A stretch of 64,000 bases of DNA from positions 62,001 through 126,000 of the forward strand of contig CAYMIN010000006.1 in NCBI GenBank assembly GCA_964390495.1, written 5' to 3'. The notes beneath the pieces were generated by a model. The model saw only the letters and a list, made by a program, of their open reading frames with translations. It was not told where the DNA came from and made no database searches. The translations under genes were made by a program, and so were the position numbers. Source of the stretch: UBA11051 sp964390495. Its GTDB lineage: Bacteria > Armatimonadota > Zipacnadia > Zipacnadales > UBA11051. This document shows positions 58,618 to 64,000 of this stretch, in pieces (within the stretch, counting starts at the first letter, position 1; the number at the start of each line of letters is the position of its first letter).

Positions 58618-64000
<5,383 letters not shown>

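Overview
The window reads as chromosomal DNA of a GC-rich, diderm, heterotrophic bacterium. The best guess is Armatimonadota or a close relative. Both prepilin-like proteins begin with the methylation motif followed by 'ILFPVFARAR', a later 'MYAQDY' block and, in one, an H-X9-DG C-terminus; I associate this combination with that phylum, but assignment by eye is an inference. A PorV/UPF0164-like outer-membrane protein and a lipoprotein argue for an outer membrane. No rRNA, tRNA, CRISPR array or transposase gene was seen.

Layout. 0-8.2 kb (minus strand): secF (cut by the window edge), secD, a prepilin, a DUF3160 secreted protein and a Wzz/BY-kinase with a poly-Tyr run. 8.5-9.9 kb: a small zinc ribbon and a secreted protein that is probably made from a leaderless mRNA. 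10-17.5 kb: housekeeping genes uvrD/pcrA, pyrG, guaA, hisH and hisF, with related palindromic elements on both sides of hisF. 17.6-17.9 kb: structured repeats. 17.9-32.4 kb: a catabolic region with an esterase, prepilin, heparinase II/III-like lyase, sugar isomerase/epimerase, two neutral-ceramidase-like proteins in tandem, an MttB-family methyltransferase and a large secreted laminin-G/DUF1080-like protein. 32.4 kb: prs. 33.6-36.6 kb: a two-gene unit, a winged-helix regulator overlapping a KaiC-KaiC-solute-binding-protein fusion. 36.8-40.1 kb: an ArsR / Cys-rich peptide / DsrE / methyltransferase / ABC-exporter operon with a clear promoter and candidate operator. 40.3-46.9 kb: GH2 glycosidase, lipoprotein, PorV-like protein, esterase. 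46.9-49.6 kb: a disturbed, accessory-looking stretch with hairpin repeats, an internally deleted amidohydrolase, a zinc-ribbon TPR membrane protein and a membrane-anchored Mrr-type nuclease. 49.8-57.4 kb (minus): DUF58, a deacetylase-like protein, and hisS - membrane zinc ribbon - aspS. 57.6 kb to the end (plus): a CpsB-type phosphatase and a double-length uvrA that runs off the window.

How it fits together. The secreted and cytoplasmic carbohydrate enzymes (lyase, GH2, esterases, isomerase, ceramidase-like pair, MttB) suggest growth on complex glycans or glycoconjugates. The BY-kinase and the CpsB phosphatase, 50 kb apart, are a plausible pair controlling exopolysaccharide.

The strongest candidate for an undescribed system is the cytoplasmic KaiC ATPase fused to a sugar-type solute-binding domain and translationally coupled to a DNA-binding protein. 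Next are the ArsR-DsrE-exporter operon, and the families of structured repeats in which paired bases have changed together between copies.
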